From assembly GCA_945882215.1 (NCBI GenBank), contig CAMCWM010000009.1:1-62529 (forward strand): DNA of 62,529 nt, in the 5' to 3' direction. Of this stretch, positions 16,477 through 25,725 are shown piece after piece. Made by a program: the position numbers and the translations under genes. Position 1 is the stretch's first letter. Each line of letters opens with the position of its first letter. The notes under the pieces are model-generated. The model was not told the DNA's origin. It did no database searches and was given only the letters and a program-made list of their open reading frames with translations. This stretch comes from Akkermansia muciniphila (lineage in GTDB: Bacteria; Verrucomicrobiota; Verrucomicrobiia; Verrucomicrobiales; Verrucomicrobiaceae).

Positions 16477-17869
16477 GCAGATCGCCTGCTGGAAGATCAA
16501 TCCAGAACTCCGCGCCGCCTTCGTCGCGATTGCGGCAGCCGGTTTGACCCCCATGGGCAGTGGCGATGGCGCGCACGAGGCTGAGGCCGAGGCCCATGCC
16601 GGGCGTGTTCGCGCTGGCGGCGCTGCCGCGAGTGAAGCGTTGCCAAATTTTCGTCAAATCAGTCGCGCTGAGGCCGGGACCGGTGTCGCGCACGAGGATG
16701 CGGGTGTGATCGTCCGTCGTGGACAGCTCGAGCGTGACAACGCCTCCGTGTGGCGTGTAAGCGAATGCATTGTCGAGCAGGTTGGCGACGGCCTGATTGA
16801 TGCGCTGGCGGTCGAGGGGTGCCAGCCGCGAATTGGCGGCTTCGAGGGTGAATTGCAGACCCCGTTCATCCGCAGCGGCCTTGTAGAGGTCATGCAAATC
16901 GGTCAGCAGCTCACGCAAGTCGATGCTTTCGAGATGGAGCTTCAGCGCTTTGTGTTCGCCGGCCCGTGTGGTGAGGATGGTTTGCACGAGGTCGGCGGCG
17001 CGGTCGATCTCCTCCATGCCACGCGCGGCGGCATCACGCGCGACGGCGTTTTCGCTGTGGTCGTGGTGGATTTCCAGATTGCCGCGAATGCGGGCCAGCG
17101 GCGTGCGCAATTCGTGCGCGAGATTGTCGTTGGCGCTTTGCAGCTCGGTGGTGAGCGCGTCAATGCGGTCCAGGCCGGCGTTGAACGCGGAAGCGAAGGC
17201 TTGCAGCTCGGGCACGGCGTCCGGGGCCACGAGGCGCGCGTCCGTGTTGCCTTCGGCGAGCTTGTGCGTGCTTTTCATCATGTCCTGCACGGGCCGCAGC
17301 ACATGCCGGACGAACCACCACAGCGGCAGCAACATGAACGCAGTGGAGGCAAGACCGGCAAGCCATAGATCATCACGGATGTGCTCCACATAGGCACGAT
17401 CCTCCGCGTCGGTGCGCCCAAACCAGAGAATGTTGCCGTCATCGAGCACCTGGCAGCCCGCGAGGAGCTGCTGCTCACGCTGCGTGTGCTCGACGGTGAT
17501 GAGCAGCGTCTCGGAAGGTTTCAGCCGGGCGGATGATGCGTCTGGCCACTGATAACCAGCCACGGCAGGCGGGATTTGCTCAAACAGCACGCGCCCGTCC
17601 GAGCTTGTGATGCGCACGGCTTGATCGTTCTCATGACCACCTGCGGCGAAGACATCCTTGATCTCCTTCAAGCCGTTGCGGTTGTAGAGCACGGCGTATT
17701 CGCCCAAATCATCGAGCACCACGGCGCGGGCGATGCTGCTGAGATTCTGCTTCATCGCCCAGCCTGCCACCGTGATGCACAACGCGGTGCTGCAGGCCAT
17801 GAGCACGGCCAGCAACAATCCCAGCCGCCAGGTGGACGGCAGGTGTTCAGGAAAGAGCTTGGAGAACAT
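16427..17869 (-). CDS. Sensor histidine kinase (CusS-like)
   Basis: A 480-aa membrane kinase. TM1 lies at about 15-37, a periplasmic sensor at 38-168, TM2 at about 169-188, and HAMP (LRPVQDMMKSTHKLAEGN) at about 190-240. The phospho-acceptor is H252 in AHELRTPLARI. The ATPase domain has the N-box NLLDNAFAYTP, G1 DTGPGLS, F-like WQRFTRG and G2 GMGLGLSLV. Its start overlaps the response-regulator stop by 23 nt. The pair lies divergent from the metal-efflux operon at 18638, the usual arrangement for CusRS/CzcRS-type control. That makes metal sensing likely, but the periplasmic domain shows no obvious metal cluster. Confidence 0.88.
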   Translation of the reverse strand: MFSKLFPEHLPSTWRLGLLLAVLMACSTALCITVAGWAMKQNLSSIARAVVLDDLGEYAVLYNRNGLKEIKDVFAAGGHENDQAVRITSSDGRVLFEQIPPAVAGYQWPDASSARLKPSETLLITVEHTQREQQLLAGCQVLDDGNILWFGRTDAEDRAYVEHIRDDLWLAGLASTAFMLLPLWWFVRHVLRPVQDMMKSTHKLAEGNTDARLVAPDAVPELQAFASAFNAGLDRIDALTTELQSANDNLAHELRTPLARIRGNLEIHHDHSENAVARDAAARGMEEIDRAADLVQTILTTRAGEHKALKLHLESIDLRELLTDLHDLYKAAADERGLQFTLEAANSRLAPLDRQRINQAVANLLDNAFAYTPHGGVVTLELSTTDDHTRILVRDTGPGLSATDLTKIWQRFTRGSAASANTPGMGLGLSLVRAIATAHGGQTGCRNRDEGGAEFWIDLPAGDLLNAQTPSSHPAPFARA

Positions 17870-18527
17870 AACCTTTGCCGCGGACGGTTTGCAGGTGGGA
17901 TGGCTCGCCGGGCGCGTCGATCTTCCGGCGCAAGCGGCAGATCATGGCATCCACGACATTCGTGCCAGGATCAAACTGGATGTCCCAGACTTTTTCGAGC
18001 AGGAATTTCTTGGTGAGAATGCGCCCTTCATTCGCCAGCATGACCTCCAGCAGCGTCCACTCGCGTGGTTGCAGCTCCACCATTTCATCGCCACAACGCA
18101 GGCGGCGTTTGATCGCATCGAGCGTCCACTTCCCCACATTGCGGGACGGCGGCACGAGCGGCGTGATGCCGCTGCGGCGTTGTAGCGCCTCCAGGCGCGC
18201 GAGCAGTTCCTCCATGGCGAAAGGTTTGGTCACATAATCATCGCCACCGGCCTTCAGCCCGCGCACGCGGTCCGTCACATTGTCGCGGGCGGTGAGAAAC
18301 AGCACCGGCAGGCGAAAACCACGCGCGCGCATCTGCTCCACGACCGTAAACCCATCCACGTCCGGCAGGCCGACATCGAGGATCACCGCGTCAAAGGCCT
18401 CTTTCCCCAGGGCCATGAGCGCCTGACCGCCACGCTCACACCATGAGCAGGTGTGTCCTGCTTCGCGCAACCAGATGTCAGTCTGGCGGGCTAGCTCGGT
18501 ATCATCTTCAACAAGCAGGATGTGCAT
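17847..18527 (-). CDS. OmpR-family response regulator
   Basis: A 226-aa regulator with receiver domain 1-115 (acidic D8/D9, phospho-Asp D51 in VILDVGLPD, K in VTKPFAMEEL) and a C-terminal winged helix (LQPREWTLLEVMLANEG ... VVDAMICRLRRKID ... LQTVRGKGYVL). The start at 18527 (MHILLVEDD) is chosen over 18551 because the receiver fold begins there. The gene is co-transcribed with the kinase and divergent from the RND operon, and probably controls that operon. No exact operator could be picked in the 110-bp divergent spacer. Confidence 0.9.
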   Translation of the reverse strand: MHILLVEDDTELARQTDIWLREAGHTCSWCERGGQALMALGKEAFDAVILDVGLPDVDGFTVVEQMRARGFRLPVLFLTARDNVTDRVRGLKAGGDDYVTKPFAMEELLARLEALQRRSGITPLVPPSRNVGKWTLDAIKRRLRCGDEMVELQPREWTLLEVMLANEGRILTKKFLLEKVWDIQFDPGTNVVDAMICRLRRKIDAPGEPSHLQTVRGKGYVLQALS

Positions 18528-18637
18528 GGCGTTCGTGCGAGCATGTTGCACGGCCTTGACGCGGCGGCATCTGATTTGGCTTTCATTACCAAACGATAAC
18601 GTGACCCTCGTCCGGGCCTGTGGCGAAGTGCGCCACC

Positions 18638-19921
18638 ATGAAAACCCCCACGCGCACTCCCTGGCTGCCTCTCGGTATCACGCTGCTCACCGCCATTCTC
18701 TCGGCCACCGCCCAGGCCGGTCCTGCGGTCACCAGCAGCGACCTCGTCGTTGAAGCTCTCCAAAAGAACCCCGAAGTCCGCTTCTACGAGGCGGAGATCG
18801 CCGCCGCGCGCGGTGGTCGTCAAACCGCCGGTCAGCTCGCCAATCCCGAACTCAATACCGAGTTCGGCGGCATGAGCCTGGCGCAGCAAAAAGACGGCCT
18901 GGTGTGGCGTGCGTCCATTTTGCAGGTCTTCGATTTTCCTGGCCGCATGTCGTTGCGGAAAGCCATCGCGGATCGTGACATCACGCTGGCCGAACTAGGA
19001 TTGCAACAATTCAGGTCCCAACTCGCGAATGAAGTCCGCGCCCGCGCAGGTGATGTGATCTTGCTGAAGCGCAAAGAAGATGCCGCCCGCTCCGTGCGCG
19101 AGCGCTTGGAATCGCTCATCGAAGTGCTCGTGCAGCGTGACACCGGTTCCGTCAGCGCCTTGCTCGAACGCCGCATCCTGGAGGCCACTCTTCTCACCAG
19201 TGATCGCACGTTGACCGATGCCTCGAAGCAAGTCCGCGAGGCCACTGCCGCGCTCGCCGTGCTCTGTGGACGTGGCCCGGATCAGCCGATTCAGCTCATC
19301 GGCGCCTTCACGTCATTCCCCACCGTGCCGCATCTCGAGTCGCTCAAGCAGCAGGCCGCGCAATCGAACTTTGATCTTCAGCAAAAGCGTCTCAACGTCG
19401 CCAAGCAGGGCCTCAAGATCGACCTCAGCAAATCGGATCGCTGGGGGAACATCACCTTCGGCCCCTACATGGCCGGACAGCACGCCGGTGGCACGCAAAT
19501 CGAAGGCGGTTTCGTCGTCTCCATCCCGCTGCCGCTTTGGAACAAGAACAAAGGCAACATCGCCGCCGAGGAAGCCCGCACCCAGCAGGCGGAAGCGCTG
19601 TTGCTGGCCACGCTGCGTGATTTGGAGCGTGATCTTGCCGTGGCGCGTTCGGCTTATCTGTCTGAACTCGACGCGCTCTCCCGCTGGCGTCCTGAGAGCG
19701 AAAAACAGTTCAGCGATGCCGCCGCCGAGGCAGATCGTCATTACCGACTCGGTGCCGTGCCTGCCGCGACTTATGTCGAAATGCAGCGCGGTTATCTGGA
19801 TGCCATGGACTCGCTCATCGAGTCCCGCCGCAACGCTTGGAAGCACCGCATGGAGATCGAGCGCCTCACCGGCACCTCACTCACAGGCGAGTCCGTCACA
19901 CCCAGGATCACCCATCGCTGA
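18638..19921 (+). CDS. Outer-membrane efflux protein, TolC/CzcC-like
   Basis: A 427-aa outer-membrane channel subunit for the adjacent RND pump. A signal peptide (about 1-29, ending SATAQAG) is followed by the two-fold OEP repeat: LQKNPEVRFYEAEIAAARGGRQTAGQL early, GFVVSIPLPLWNKNKGNI in the middle, and RHYRLGAVPAATYVEMQRGYLDAM late. The long helices and PLPLWNKNKGN block are typical of CzcC/CusC-type proteins. The ATG at 18638 precedes the signal peptide; 18620 is an alternative. The RND gene begins 3 nt after its stop. It is the first gene of the long rightward run. Confidence 0.88.
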   Translation: MKTPTRTPWLPLGITLLTAILSATAQAGPAVTSSDLVVEALQKNPEVRFYEAEIAAARGGRQTAGQLANPELNTEFGGMSLAQQKDGLVWRASILQVFDFPGRMSLRKAIADRDITLAELGLQQFRSQLANEVRARAGDVILLKRKEDAARSVRERLESLIEVLVQRDTGSVSALLERRILEATLLTSDRTLTDASKQVREATAALAVLCGRGPDQPIQLIGAFTSFPTVPHLESLKQQAAQSNFDLQQKRLNVAKQGLKIDLSKSDRWGNITFGPYMAGQHAGGTQIEGGFVVSIPLPLWNKNKGNIAAEEARTQQAEALLLATLRDLERDLAVARSAYLSELDALSRWRPESEKQFSDAAAEADRHYRLGAVPAATYVEMQRGYLDAMDSLIESRRNAWKHRMEIERLTGTSLTGESVTPRITHR

Positions 19922-19924
19922 GCC

Positions 19925-22900
19925 ATGATCAACGCCATCCTCGACTTCTCGCTCAGGAACCGCTTCCTGGTCATCATGGGCTCGCTGCTGCTGCTCGCAG
20001 CCGGTGTTTTCTCCGCCATGCACCTCCCGGTGGATGCGGTGCCGGACATCACCAACACGCAGGTGCAGATCAACACCGCCGTGCCCGGCCTCGCGCCGGA
20101 AGAGACGGAAAAACTCGTCACTTATCCGCTGGAACTCGCGCTCGCGGGCATCCAGGGCGTGGAGGAATTCCGCTCGCTCACGAAGTCCGGCCTCTCGCAG
20201 GTCACGCTCGTGTTTCGCGACGGGTTTGACCTGTTTCGTGCGCGCCAGCTTGTGAGTGAACGTCTCGTGCAGGTCGATCTACCCGCTGGACTCAGCCCGC
20301 AGATGTCTCCCATCAGCACGGGCCTCGGCGAGATCGTCTATTACACGCTCGACTACAAAAAGGACGCGCCGCAGCGCAAGCAAACGCGTGAGCGCCAGCT
20401 CATGGACCTGCGCGAGGCGCACGACTACATCGTGAAGCCGTTCTTGCGCACGGTGCCCGGCGTCGCGGAGGTGAACAGCAGCGGCGGCTACGAACGCCAG
20501 CTCGTCATCCTGCCCAAACCCGAGTCGCTGGTGAACGCAGGCATGACTTTTGGTGAACTGGCCGAGATCATCGGCCAAAACGTCGATAATGCCGGCGGCG
20601 GCGTCATCGAGCGCGGCAATGACCGCGTGCTGATCCGTGGCGTGAGCAAAGTCACGAGCGCGGAGGACATCGCGAATCTTCCCGTCAAATTCGCCGCAGG
20701 CATCGAGCCGCTGCGTGTGAAGGATCTCGCCGAAGTCAGCATCGGCAGCAATGTGCGCACCGGTTGCGCGGTCGAAAACGGCGAGGAAGCCGTGCTCGGC
20801 ACGGTGATGATGCTCGTCGGCGAAAACAGCCGCATCATCAGCAAGCGCGTGGAAGAAAAGCTCGGCGAACTGCAAAAGAAGCTGCCCGCCAGCCTCGAAA
20901 TCCGCATCCAGTATGCCCGCAGCGAAGTCGTGGACCGCACCATCGACACGGTGAAGCACAATCTCTTTGAAGGAGCCATCCTCGTCATCGTCGTGCTGCT
21001 CGTCCTGCTCGGAAACTGGCGTGCGGCACTCATCGTGGCGCTCGCCATCCCGCTTTCGTTCTTGTTCGCGCTCATCGGTATGACCTTCGGCGGTGTGTCG
21101 GGAAATCTCATGTCTCTCGGTGCCGTGGACTTTGGCCTCATCATCGACGGCGCCGTCGTGATGGTGGAAAACATCGTCCGTGTTCTAGGCGAGAAGCAGC
21201 ACGAGCTGGGACGCAAACTCACCGCCAAAGAGCGCATGAACGCCGTGCATGAAGCCGGGCAGCAAGTGGGCAGCCCCATGTTCTTCGGTGTGCTCATCAT
21301 CACGCTCGTCTATCTGCCCATCCTCGCGCTCACCGGCATTGAGGGGAAAATGTTCCATCCGATGGCCATCACCGTCATGCTGGCACTTGGCGGCGCTTTG
21401 ATTCTCGCGCTGACCTTGATGCCCGCGCTCTGCTCCCTGCTCCTGCGTGGTAACATCAGCGAGAAGGACAATTTTCTCATGCGCTGGGCCAAGGCGGCTT
21501 ACGCGCCGTCTTTGAGCATCGCCTGGAAATCCCGCTGGGGCGTCGTCGGTGGCGTCGCGGTGCTGCTCATCGGCACGGTGATGCTGTTCCTGAGCTTGAA
21601 GCAGGAATTCGTGCCCACGCTCAATGAAGGCTCCTGGACGGCCATGGTGTATCAGCCCGCCAACACCAGCCTCAAGACCTCGCTGAACCGCTGCATCAAG
21701 ACGCAGAAGTATCTGATCGAAAAAGTTCCCGAAGTGACGCGCACCTTCGCCCGCGTCGGCACCAGCGAGGTGGCGACTGATCCCATGTCTCCCGGCGAGT
21801 ATGACCTCTACGTCTTCTACAAACCGCAGTCCGAATGGCGCAGAGAAAACGGCAAACCAGTGACACGCGACCGCCTGGCCGAGCTGGTGCGCGAAGAACT
21901 CGCCAAGGAGGTGCCGGAGCAGGATTACGACTTCGCGCAGCCGATCCAGATGCGTTTCAACGAGATGCTCGAAGGTTCCCGCGCCGACCTGGCCGTGCGC
22001 ATCTTTGGCGATGACTACCACACGATGGAAAAGATCGCCGGTGAGGTCAAAACGATCCTCGAAGGCATCGAGGGCACCGACAACGCCGAGTTTGAAAGCC
22101 AGGGCCGCGTGCCCGTGCTCGAAATCCGCGTGGACCGCGCCTCCATGCTCAAATTCAATGTCGAAGCCTCTGAAGTGAACGCCGCCATCACCACCGCGAT
22201 GGCCGGACACACCGCTGGCATGCTCATGGAGAACAACCGCCGCCGCGCCATCGTCGTGCGTCTGCCAGAGTCATTGCGCAACAACCCCGAGGTCATGAAA
22301 GCCCTGCCGGTGCGCACTCAGGACGGCGGTCTCATCACCTTGGGACGCCTCGCCGACTTCGTGGAAGTGCCGCAGGTCGATGCGATTGGCCGCGAGGACG
22401 GTCATCGCCGCGTCGGTCTCAATGTCGATCTCGCCGGTGGCACCGATTCCGAAGCCTACGTCAACGCCGCCCGCGAAAAGATCGCGGCGAGCATTCAGAT
22501 GCCCGAAGGCTACCGCGTCGATTTCGGCGGCCAGTTTGAGCATCTGCAAGAAGCGCGCGCACGGCTCATGGTCGTCGTGCCGCTCGCGCTGGTGCTCATC
22601 TTTGTGCTCATCCACGCCACCTTCAAAAGCGTCACGCAGACGCTCATCATCTACACCGGCATCCCGCTCGCCATCACCGGCGGCGTGCTCGCCCTGTGGA
22701 TGCGCGACCTGCCCTTCAGCATCAGCGCCGCCATCGGCTTCATCGCGCTATGCGGCGTGGCCGTGCTCAATGGCGTGGTGCTCATCAGTTGCTTCAACCA
22801 GCTCCGCAACGAAGGCCGCGATGCTGAGCAGGCCGTTACGGAAGGCAGTCTGCAACGTCTGCGCCCCGTTTTGATGACCGCCATGGTCGCCAGTCTCGGC

Positions 22901-23125
22901 TTCATCCCCATGGCCATCAGCGAAGGCGCTGGCGCCGAAGTCCAGCGCCCGCTCGCCACCGTCGTCATCGGCGGGATCGTCAGCAGCACCTTCCTCACGC
23001 TGTTCCTGCTGCCTGTGCTGTATCGCTGGCTCCTCGGAAGACCCCAAAGACAACGCGATCCTGCAAGCCAGCACGAGCACTGCGACGACGCCCAGATGAT
23101 CCCCGACATCCAACCCGCGATATGA
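19925..23125 (+). CDS. czcA: CzcA/CusA-family heavy-metal RND efflux pump
   Basis: A 1066-aa inner-membrane proton/metal antiporter. It has 12 TM segments in the RND layout, the N-terminal helix MINAILDFSLRNRFLVIMG, and two large periplasmic loops. The HME-RND proton-relay motif DFGLIIDGAVVMVEN lies at about 402-416. The loop block EVATDPMSPGEYDLYVFYKP resembles CzcA/CnrA (divalent cation) more than CusA. A membrane-fusion (CzcB/CusB) gene is missing from the neighbourhood, although pump and outer-membrane genes abut. The 3' end overlaps the next gene by ATGA. The metal substrate (Zn, Co, Cd, Ni or Cu) is not determined. Confidence 0.93.
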   Translation: MINAILDFSLRNRFLVIMGSLLLLAAGVFSAMHLPVDAVPDITNTQVQINTAVPGLAPEETEKLVTYPLELALAGIQGVEEFRSLTKSGLSQVTLVFRDGFDLFRARQLVSERLVQVDLPAGLSPQMSPISTGLGEIVYYTLDYKKDAPQRKQTRERQLMDLREAHDYIVKPFLRTVPGVAEVNSSGGYERQLVILPKPESLVNAGMTFGELAEIIGQNVDNAGGGVIERGNDRVLIRGVSKVTSAEDIANLPVKFAAGIEPLRVKDLAEVSIGSNVRTGCAVENGEEAVLGTVMMLVGENSRIISKRVEEKLGELQKKLPASLEIRIQYARSEVVDRTIDTVKHNLFEGAILVIVVLLVLLGNWRAALIVALAIPLSFLFALIGMTFGGVSGNLMSLGAVDFGLIIDGAVVMVENIVRVLGEKQHELGRKLTAKERMNAVHEAGQQVGSPMFFGVLIITLVYLPILALTGIEGKMFHPMAITVMLALGGALILALTLMPALCSLLLRGNISEKDNFLMRWAKAAYAPSLSIAWKSRWGVVGGVAVLLIGTVMLFLSLKQEFVPTLNEGSWTAMVYQPANTSLKTSLNRCIKTQKYLIEKVPEVTRTFARVGTSEVATDPMSPGEYDLYVFYKPQSEWRRENGKPVTRDRLAELVREELAKEVPEQDYDFAQPIQMRFNEMLEGSRADLAVRIFGDDYHTMEKIAGEVKTILEGIEGTDNAEFESQGRVPVLEIRVDRASMLKFNVEASEVNAAITTAMAGHTAGMLMENNRRRAIVVRLPESLRNNPEVMKALPVRTQDGGLITLGRLADFVEVPQVDAIGREDGHRRVGLNVDLAGGTDSEAYVNAAREKIAASIQMPEGYRVDFGGQFEHLQEARARLMVVVPLALVLIFVLIHATFKSVTQTLIIYTGIPLAITGGVLALWMRDLPFSISAAIGFIALCGVAVLNGVVLISCFNQLRNEGRDAEQAVTEGSLQRLRPVLMTAMVASLGFIPMAISEGAGAEVQRPLATVVIGGIVSSTFLTLFLLPVLYRWLLGRPQRQRDPASQHEHCDDAQMIPDIQPAI

Positions 23126-23454
23126 AAGCACCCACCACCATTCATTTGCTCATGTTGACCCTCGTCATCGTGCTGATGCCACATGCGGCCCACGCCAGAC
23201 GACCGATGGGCACCACCATGACCGGCGTCGTTCAAAAAGTCGATCACACCCGCCGGGAGATCGTCTTTGCACAGGATGGCGGCCCAGTCCGAAGCTTTGT
23301 TTACACCACCTGGGCCAAATTCTGGCATCAAGCCCCCGATGCTTCTCCCTCCGCGCTCAAACCCGGCATGAAAGTCCGCGTGAACCTGCATCAGCCGCTC
23401 ATCGGCCCGGATTTCGTCACTCAGATCTCCCTTGTCCCAAATCCACAACCATGA
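23122..23454 (+). CDS. Small exported protein, CusF-like size and context
   Basis: A 110-aa protein with signal peptide (cleavage near AHA-R25). The mature ~85 residues read MTGVVQKVDHTRREIVFAQDG ... LKPGMKVRVNLH ... FVTQISLV, a small OB-like beta pattern. Size, context behind an RND metal pump and the G-V-V-x-x-V-D start recall CusF periplasmic metal chaperones. The CusF Met ligands are not evident; one His and two Trp lie in TTWAKFWH. It overlaps both neighbours by 4 nt. The call is a hypothesis; a general OB-fold protein is equally possible. Confidence 0.6.
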   Translation: MKAPTTIHLLMLTLVIVLMPHAAHARRPMGTTMTGVVQKVDHTRREIVFAQDGGPVRSFVYTTWAKFWHQAPDASPSALKPGMKVRVNLHQPLIGPDFVTQISLVPNPQP

Positions 23455-24002
23455 AAACAAACTCCATCGTTCATTCAATGGCATTCAACGGCCTGCTGCT
23501 CTGTGTCACTTGGTTTACCCTGGTGGGTTCCAGTTACGCCGGAACCTGGGTGCCGTTGCGCACGGACATGAAAGGCTGCCACACCCCGCACAGCGGCTCC
23601 AGCAGCAAAGAAGTCCACCAGCGCTGGCTGGAGATCGAGCTGTCTGGAGTGGGACTCAAACAGAACTCTCAGATCCGGCTGGAATGGGTCTTATACGCCG
23701 ATGATCTGGACGCAGAGAAGGTTGTGGAGCAGGCCAAGGGCACTGAGATCGTGGAGCTGGCTGTCGGCAAAACCGCCACGGTCAAAACCAAGGAAACCGT
23801 TTTTGAATACGTCAGGCAGCACTCCGAACGGCAGGGGAGCGGCAGAAAGGCACGTTTCAAGCTCCTTAAAGCCAGCGGCCATCGTTATCATGGCTGGGTG
23901 GTGCGTGCCTTCTCTGCCGATGCTCTGGTCGGGGAGGCCTTCAGCGGTGGAAGCCTCCGAAACATCGACCCCTTAAGGCCCCTGTCCTCAGACGCCCCAT
24001 GA
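23451..24002 (+). CDS. Exported protein of unknown function
   Basis: A 183-aa product with signal peptide (residues 1-31, ending GSSYA). The mature part has one short Cys-containing block (KGCHTPHSG) and a beta-rich middle (RWLEIELSGVGLKQNSQIRLEWVLYADDL). A region of alternating basic and acidic residues ends in HRYHGWVVRAFSADALVGEAFSGG. I do not recognise the family. It is locked into the operon by 4-nt overlaps at both ends, between the CusF-sized protein and YceI. Confidence 0.7.
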   Translation: MKTNSIVHSMAFNGLLLCVTWFTLVGSSYAGTWVPLRTDMKGCHTPHSGSSSKEVHQRWLEIELSGVGLKQNSQIRLEWVLYADDLDAEKVVEQAKGTEIVELAVGKTATVKTKETVFEYVRQHSERQGSGRKARFKLLKASGHRYHGWVVRAFSADALVGEAFSGGSLRNIDPLRPLSSDAP

Positions 24003-24550
24003 AAATTTTTCTTTGCCTGTCACTCCTGTTCTCGATCTCACCGCTCCACGCCGAAACCTGGAGCGGCACGGCCCAGATCACCTTCGGTGGTACTTCCACA
24101 CTGCATGCCTGGGGTGGCAAGGTCGCGGCGGAGGCGTTCAAGGCGGATGTCACCATGAGCGGCGGCCAGCCTCAGCGCGTGAAGGCCGAAGTGACCGTCA
24201 AAGCTGCAAACATGGACACCGCAGAGCCGAAACGCGATGCCAACATGCGCAAGGCAATGCAAGTGGACGCCCATCCGCTCATTGTTGGCAAGATTGATGC
24301 GAAGTTCAGCGAGATCGCCGCTGCAAGCACGCCAACGAAGCTGCCCATCGAGCTGAACCTGCTCGGCAAGCCGCAAAACGTCAGCGGCACGATCTCGAAT
24401 TGGAAGCTCAACGGCAAGAAGGCCAGCTTTGACCTGGATTTTCCCGTCTCGATGAAAGCCAGCGGCATTAGCGTCCCGGCGGTGCTCCTAATCATCCGCG
24501 TAGGGGATGGCGTGCAGGTTCATGCGTCGGTTACACTCACTCAAAACTGA
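23999..24550 (+). CDS. YceI-family periplasmic lipid-binding protein
   Basis: A 183-aa protein with signal peptide (MKIFLCLSLLFSISPLHA). The YceI lipocalin-like beta barrel follows: WSGTAQITFGGTSTLHAWGGKVA, VTVKAANMDTAEPKRDANMRKAMQVDAHPLIVGK and SFDLDFPVSMKASGISVP. YceI proteins bind isoprenoid or amphiphilic lipids in the periplasm. The gene starts inside the previous stop (ATGA), and the polyketide synthase gene begins 7 nt after it. That fits a role in carrying the lipid product or a quinone substrate, which is inference. Confidence 0.82.
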   Translation: MKIFLCLSLLFSISPLHAETWSGTAQITFGGTSTLHAWGGKVAAEAFKADVTMSGGQPQRVKAEVTVKAANMDTAEPKRDANMRKAMQVDAHPLIVGKIDAKFSEIAAASTPTKLPIELNLLGKPQNVSGTISNWKLNGKKASFDLDFPVSMKASGISVPAVLLIIRVGDGVQVHASVTLTQN

Positions 24551-24557
24551 TTTCCCC

Positions 24558-25721
24558 ATGTCCGCTTACATCCACCACATCGCCACCCGGACACCGGGTT
24601 ACACTTACAGTCAGGCCTACACGCGTGACCGCCTGAAAAGCTGGACCAGCGATCCCAAGACCAAACGGCTCATCCACGCGATCTACAATCGCAGCGGCAT
24701 CGAGACACGGCACAGCGTCACCGGTGACTTCGTCGAAGATGCCGAGGCCACGCTGTTTCGCACGGCGGAGGACGGCACGCTGATCTCACCGGGCACCGGG
24801 GCGCGCAACGCGTGTTATGCGCGTGAGTCGCGCAAGCTGGCTGTCGCCGTCGCGCGGCAGGCTTTGCAAGACGCGCCGGGATTCACCGCGCAGGATGTCA
24901 CACACATCGTTTTCACTTCCTGCACCGGCTTTGCGAATCCGGGGCCGGATTATCACATCATCCGTGAGCTGGGCCTGCGGGAGAATGTGCAGCGCTACAC
25001 GCTCGGCTTCATGGGCTGCTACGCGGCCTTCCCCTCGCTGCGTATGGCGGCACAGTTTTGTGAAGCAGATGCCAATGCCGTGGTGCTCGTGATCTGCCTG
25101 GAACTCTGCACGCTGCACATGCAGGTGAATGACGCGCCGGATTCCATCCTCGCGAACTCGCTCTTTGCCGATGGCGCGGCGGCGGCCATCGTGAGCGCCC
25201 GCGTGCCGGAGCCACGCAGCGCCGCGTACCGCCTGCATGGCTTTGAATCCGCGCTTGTGGCATCCAGCGAGCAGGAGATGGCCTGGGAGATCGGCGACGA
25301 AGGTTTCAACATCGTGCTTTCCAGCTATGTGCCGGACATCATCGGGGCCAACATCCGCGCCTTGCTCGGCGGTGTGTTGCAGCGGCAGAACCTCGCTTTC
25401 GACAAGATCGACGAATGGGCCGTGCATCCCGGCGGACGCGCGATCTTGGACAAGGTGCAGCAGAGCTTGGCACTGAAACCTGAGGCGCTCAACGCCTCGC
25501 GTTCCATTCTGCGTGATTACGGCAACATGAGCAGCGCCACGATCCTGTTTGTGCTCAAGGAGCTGCTCGATGAGGCCGAGAGCGAACCGGCCATGACCTG
25601 CGCGATGGCCTTTGGCCCCGGTCTCACGGTCGAAACCGCTGTGCTGGAGCGTCTGGGCTGCACGGTGCCTTCAGCGAAGGCTCAGGCGGCGCAATCCCTT
25701 CCTGGTGGCGTCACTGCCTGA
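24558..25721 (+). CDS. Type III polyketide synthase (chalcone/stilbene synthase-like)
   Basis: A 387-aa ketosynthase that extends an acyl-CoA starter with malonyl-CoA to pyrones or resorcinols. The catalytic triad is visible: C154 (GFMGCYAAFPSLR), H290 (WAVHPGGRAILD) and N323 (DYGNMSSATILFVL). Length is normal. The start at 24558 gives the typical MSAYIHHIATRTPGY beginning; the earlier in-frame ATG lies inside yceI. The fused methyltransferase-monooxygenase starts 4 nt after its stop. Bacterial relatives in such operons (SrsA, ArsB/C, BpsA) make alkylresorcinols or alkylpyrones. Confidence 0.92.
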   Translation: MSAYIHHIATRTPGYTYSQAYTRDRLKSWTSDPKTKRLIHAIYNRSGIETRHSVTGDFVEDAEATLFRTAEDGTLISPGTGARNACYARESRKLAVAVARQALQDAPGFTAQDVTHIVFTSCTGFANPGPDYHIIRELGLRENVQRYTLGFMGCYAAFPSLRMAAQFCEADANAVVLVICLELCTLHMQVNDAPDSILANSLFADGAAAAIVSARVPEPRSAAYRLHGFESALVASSEQEMAWEIGDEGFNIVLSSYVPDIIGANIRALLGGVLQRQNLAFDKIDEWAVHPGGRAILDKVQQSLALKPEALNASRSILRDYGNMSSATILFVLKELLDEAESEPAMTCAMAFGPGLTVETAVLERLGCTVPSAKAQAAQSLPGGVTA

Positions 25722-25725
25722 TGCC

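Noticed and set aside
18528..18637. Metal-responsive operator between the response regulator and the efflux operon
   Set aside because: An operator is expected here, but no convincing dyad or direct repeat could be picked by eye.
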